From: JBEVMS01 sp040508515
GTDB lineage: Bacteria > Pseudomonadota > Gammaproteobacteria > Xanthomonadales > Rhodanobacteraceae
Direction of reading: 5' to 3'
Length of the DNA: 6,759 nt
Assembly (NCBI GenBank): GCA_040508515.1
Contig: JBEVMS010000205.1
Location: 1 to 6,759 of the forward strand
Positions within the stretch are counted from its first letter, which is position 1, and the number at the start of each line of letters is the position of its first letter. Under the pieces are notes generated by a model, which saw nothing but the letters and a program-made list of their open reading frames with translations, ran no database searches and was not told the DNA's origin. Below, piece after piece: positions 5,585 to 6,759 of the stretch. The position numbers and the translations under genes were made by a program.

Positions 5585-6505
5585 ATGCCCGCGTCGATGA
5601 ATACACCGTCTTCCTCCGCGGCGGCATCGCCATGGCTTGAACCGCGCTTGTTGATCCCGCTGTCGTTGTTCGCGCTCTATGTGATCTGGGGCTCGACCTA
5701 TCTGGCGATCCGCTACGCCTTGCACAGCTACCCGCCCTTTCTGCTGGCCGGCCTGCGTTTCCTCATCGCCGGCAGCGTGCTGTTCGGCTGGTTGTGGCTG
5801 CGTGGCGTGGCGCTGCCCAGCGCGCGGCAATGGCGCAATGCGGCGATCACCGGCAGCCTGCTGCTGGGTTTTGGTAACGGCCTGGTCTGCTACGCCGAGC
5901 AACGGGTCAGCTCAGGGATCGCCGCGGTGGCGGTGGCCAGCATGCCGCTGTTCGCCGCGCTGTTCGCGGGCATCTATCGCGAATGGCCAACCCGGCGCGA
6001 AACGCTGGGCCTGGCGGTCGGTTTCATCGGTGTAATCGTGCTCAATCTGGGCAGCGGGCTCTCCGGCTCGCGCCTGGGCGCGCTGGCCTTGATCGTGGCG
6101 GCGATGAGCTGGGCGTTCGGCTCGGTGTGGAGCCGCCGTCAGGACATGCCGACCGGCCCGATGAACACCGCCGCGCAGATGCTCTGCGCCAGTGTGTTGC
6201 TGGTGCTGCTCGGCGTATTGCGCGGCGAGCGCTTGCCAGCGCATCCGCAATGGCAGGCCAGCGTGGCGCTGGGCTATCTGGTGGTGTTCGGATCGTTGAT
6301 CGCCTTCAGCGCCTACCTCTATGTGCTCAAGCACGCGCGCCCGGCGTTGGCGACCAGCTATGCCTACGTCAATCCGCCGATCGCGGTGCTGTTCGGCCTG
6401 CTGCTGCCGGGCGAACGGATCGGACCGTTCGATCTGGCCGGCATGGCGATCATCCTGCTGGGTGTGGCGGCGATCATGCGAATGCGCCGCCCGCAACGTC
6501 GTTGA
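5585..6505 (+). CDS. yedA: YedA-like EamA/DMT family exporter
   Basis: Inner-membrane drug/metabolite exporter of the EamA (RhaT/DMT) superfamily; substrate unknown. The 306-residue product is the same length as I recall for E. coli YedA and shares FALYVIWGSTYLAIR, GLRFLIAG, GFGNGLVCYAEQ, SGIAAVAVASMPLF, AMSWAFGSVWSRR, VFGSLIAFSAYLYVL and PALATSYAYVNPPIAVL. Two five-helix EamA repeats, about 22-155 and 165-300, give ten membrane spans, followed by a short basic tail (RMRRPQRR). Start choice is uncertain: the frame is open from TTG 5561, and ATG 5585 and ATG 5597 are both possible. None has a good Shine-Dalgarno, and the first 20 residues are hydrophilic and unconserved. A possible TACACT -10 box at 5548-5553 would place the transcript start only about 25 bases before ATG 5585. 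The gene appears monocistronic. Confidence 0.92.
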   Translation: MPASMNTPSSSAAASPWLEPRLLIPLSLFALYVIWGSTYLAIRYALHSYPPFLLAGLRFLIAGSVLFGWLWLRGVALPSARQWRNAAITGSLLLGFGNGLVCYAEQRVSSGIAAVAVASMPLFAALFAGIYREWPTRRETLGLAVGFIGVIVLNLGSGLSGSRLGALALIVAAMSWAFGSVWSRRQDMPTGPMNTAAQMLCASVLLVLLGVLRGERLPAHPQWQASVALGYLVVFGSLIAFSAYLYVLKHARPALATSYAYVNPPIAVLFGLLLPGERIGPFDLAGMAIILLGVAAIMRMRRPQRR

Positions 6506-6526
6506 GCGCCCGCGCGGCAGCGCAGC

Positions 6527-6547
6527 ATGGCGAGATGGCATCGCCAT
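6527..6547 (+). terminator. Hairpin downstream of the exporter, possible transcript end
   Basis: ATGGCGA (6527-6533) and TCGCCAT (6541-6547) form a perfect 7-bp stem with a 7-base loop, starting 21 bases after the exporter stop. An alternative stem, GATGGC-ATC-GCCATC (6534-6548), competes with it. No T-tract follows, so intrinsic termination is not proven. Confidence 0.35.
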
Positions 6548-6621
6548 CACACAACACCAATGCCCGATGGCTTACATAACGTGCATGTTTTGAAGCGCCC
6601 CATCCATCACTGGAGTTTCCC

Positions 6622-6759
6622 ATGCTGAAATCCTTCCTGCTGGCATCCATGCTCAGCTTGAGCCTGTCCACCGCGGCATTCGCCTATGCGGCCGACAGCG
6701 TACCGACCCAGACCGGCCAGACCAGCAAAGGTGCGGTGCTGACCGATGCCAAGGGCATG
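6622..6759 (+). CDS. Secreted protein, probable COG4315/Lipoprotein_15 family, N-terminal part (3' end outside window)
   Basis: 46 codons are visible, running off the window. Residues 1-22 or so are a signal peptide (MLKSFLLASMLSLSLSTAAFA) with an A-x-A type cleavage site. There is no lipobox cysteine, so the protein is probably soluble in the periplasm. The mature start continues to SKGAVLTDAKGM at 35-46, which resembles the repeat opening in secreted proteins of COG4315, where it is usually followed by TLYTFDxD. That continuation is outside the window, so the family call is an inference. GGAG (6612-6615), six bases before ATG, is a good ribosome binding site. Upstream, AACGTGCATGTT (6578-6589) is an imperfect palindrome that could be an operator. 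Confidence 0.75.
   Translation, partial: MLKSFLLASMLSLSLSTAAFAYAADSVPTQTGQTSKGAVLTDAKGM

Noticed and set aside
5912..6550. Minus-strand open frame of 212 codons opposite the exporter
   Set aside because: Antisense shadow with heavy His/Gln/Arg content; the plus strand carries the clear EamA protein.

Overview
The window is a GC-rich stretch of bacterial chromosome. Coding style and gene content (a TrmB close to the E. coli enzyme, a YedA-type exporter, an ECF sigma factor followed by a secreted beta-sandwich protein, a COG4315-type secreted protein) suggest a gammaproteobacterium of the Lysobacterales/Xanthomonadales, perhaps Rhodanobacteraceae. That placement is inferred from protein character, not from a database search.

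Layout. 1-384: the C-terminal part of trmB (tRNA m7G46 methyltransferase), cut by the window edge. 385-1020: a 636-bp gene-free stretch with several inverted repeats, the best being a perfect 11-bp stem at 741-771, and a -10-like TATACT at 925-930. 1021-2862: a full-length SLC13/DASS-type permease with two TrkA-C (RCK_C) domains between its membrane halves. 2948-4546: a three-gene, same-strand group made of an ECF sigma factor, a one-TM protein in anti-sigma position that overlaps it by ATGA, and a secreted beta-sandwich protein. 4563-4907 (minus): a single-domain Rieske [2Fe-2S] protein, convergent with that group and divergent from 4984-5259, a small two-helix membrane protein. 5260-5584: non-coding or decayed DNA. 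5585-6505: a YedA-like EamA (DMT) exporter, followed by a hairpin at 6527-6547. 6622-6759: the start of a secreted protein, probably of the COG4315/Lipoprotein_15 family, cut by the window edge.

The main observation is that the ECF sigma gene is out of frame. Regions 2 and 4 lie in different frames, and the switch falls exactly on a tandem repeat of the octamer CGCCGCCG (3301-3316). Removing one octamer restores a single 225-codon frame with the spacing expected between sigma region 2 and the linker (reading ...IAHRRAADRWRAL...). The simplest reading is an 8-bp tandem duplication by slippage, either a real and possibly reversible inactivation or a sequencing/assembly error in an all-G/C tract. 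The other genes appear to be ordinary housekeeping or accessory membrane and envelope functions. I see no CRISPR, transposase, rRNA, tRNA or phage gene.
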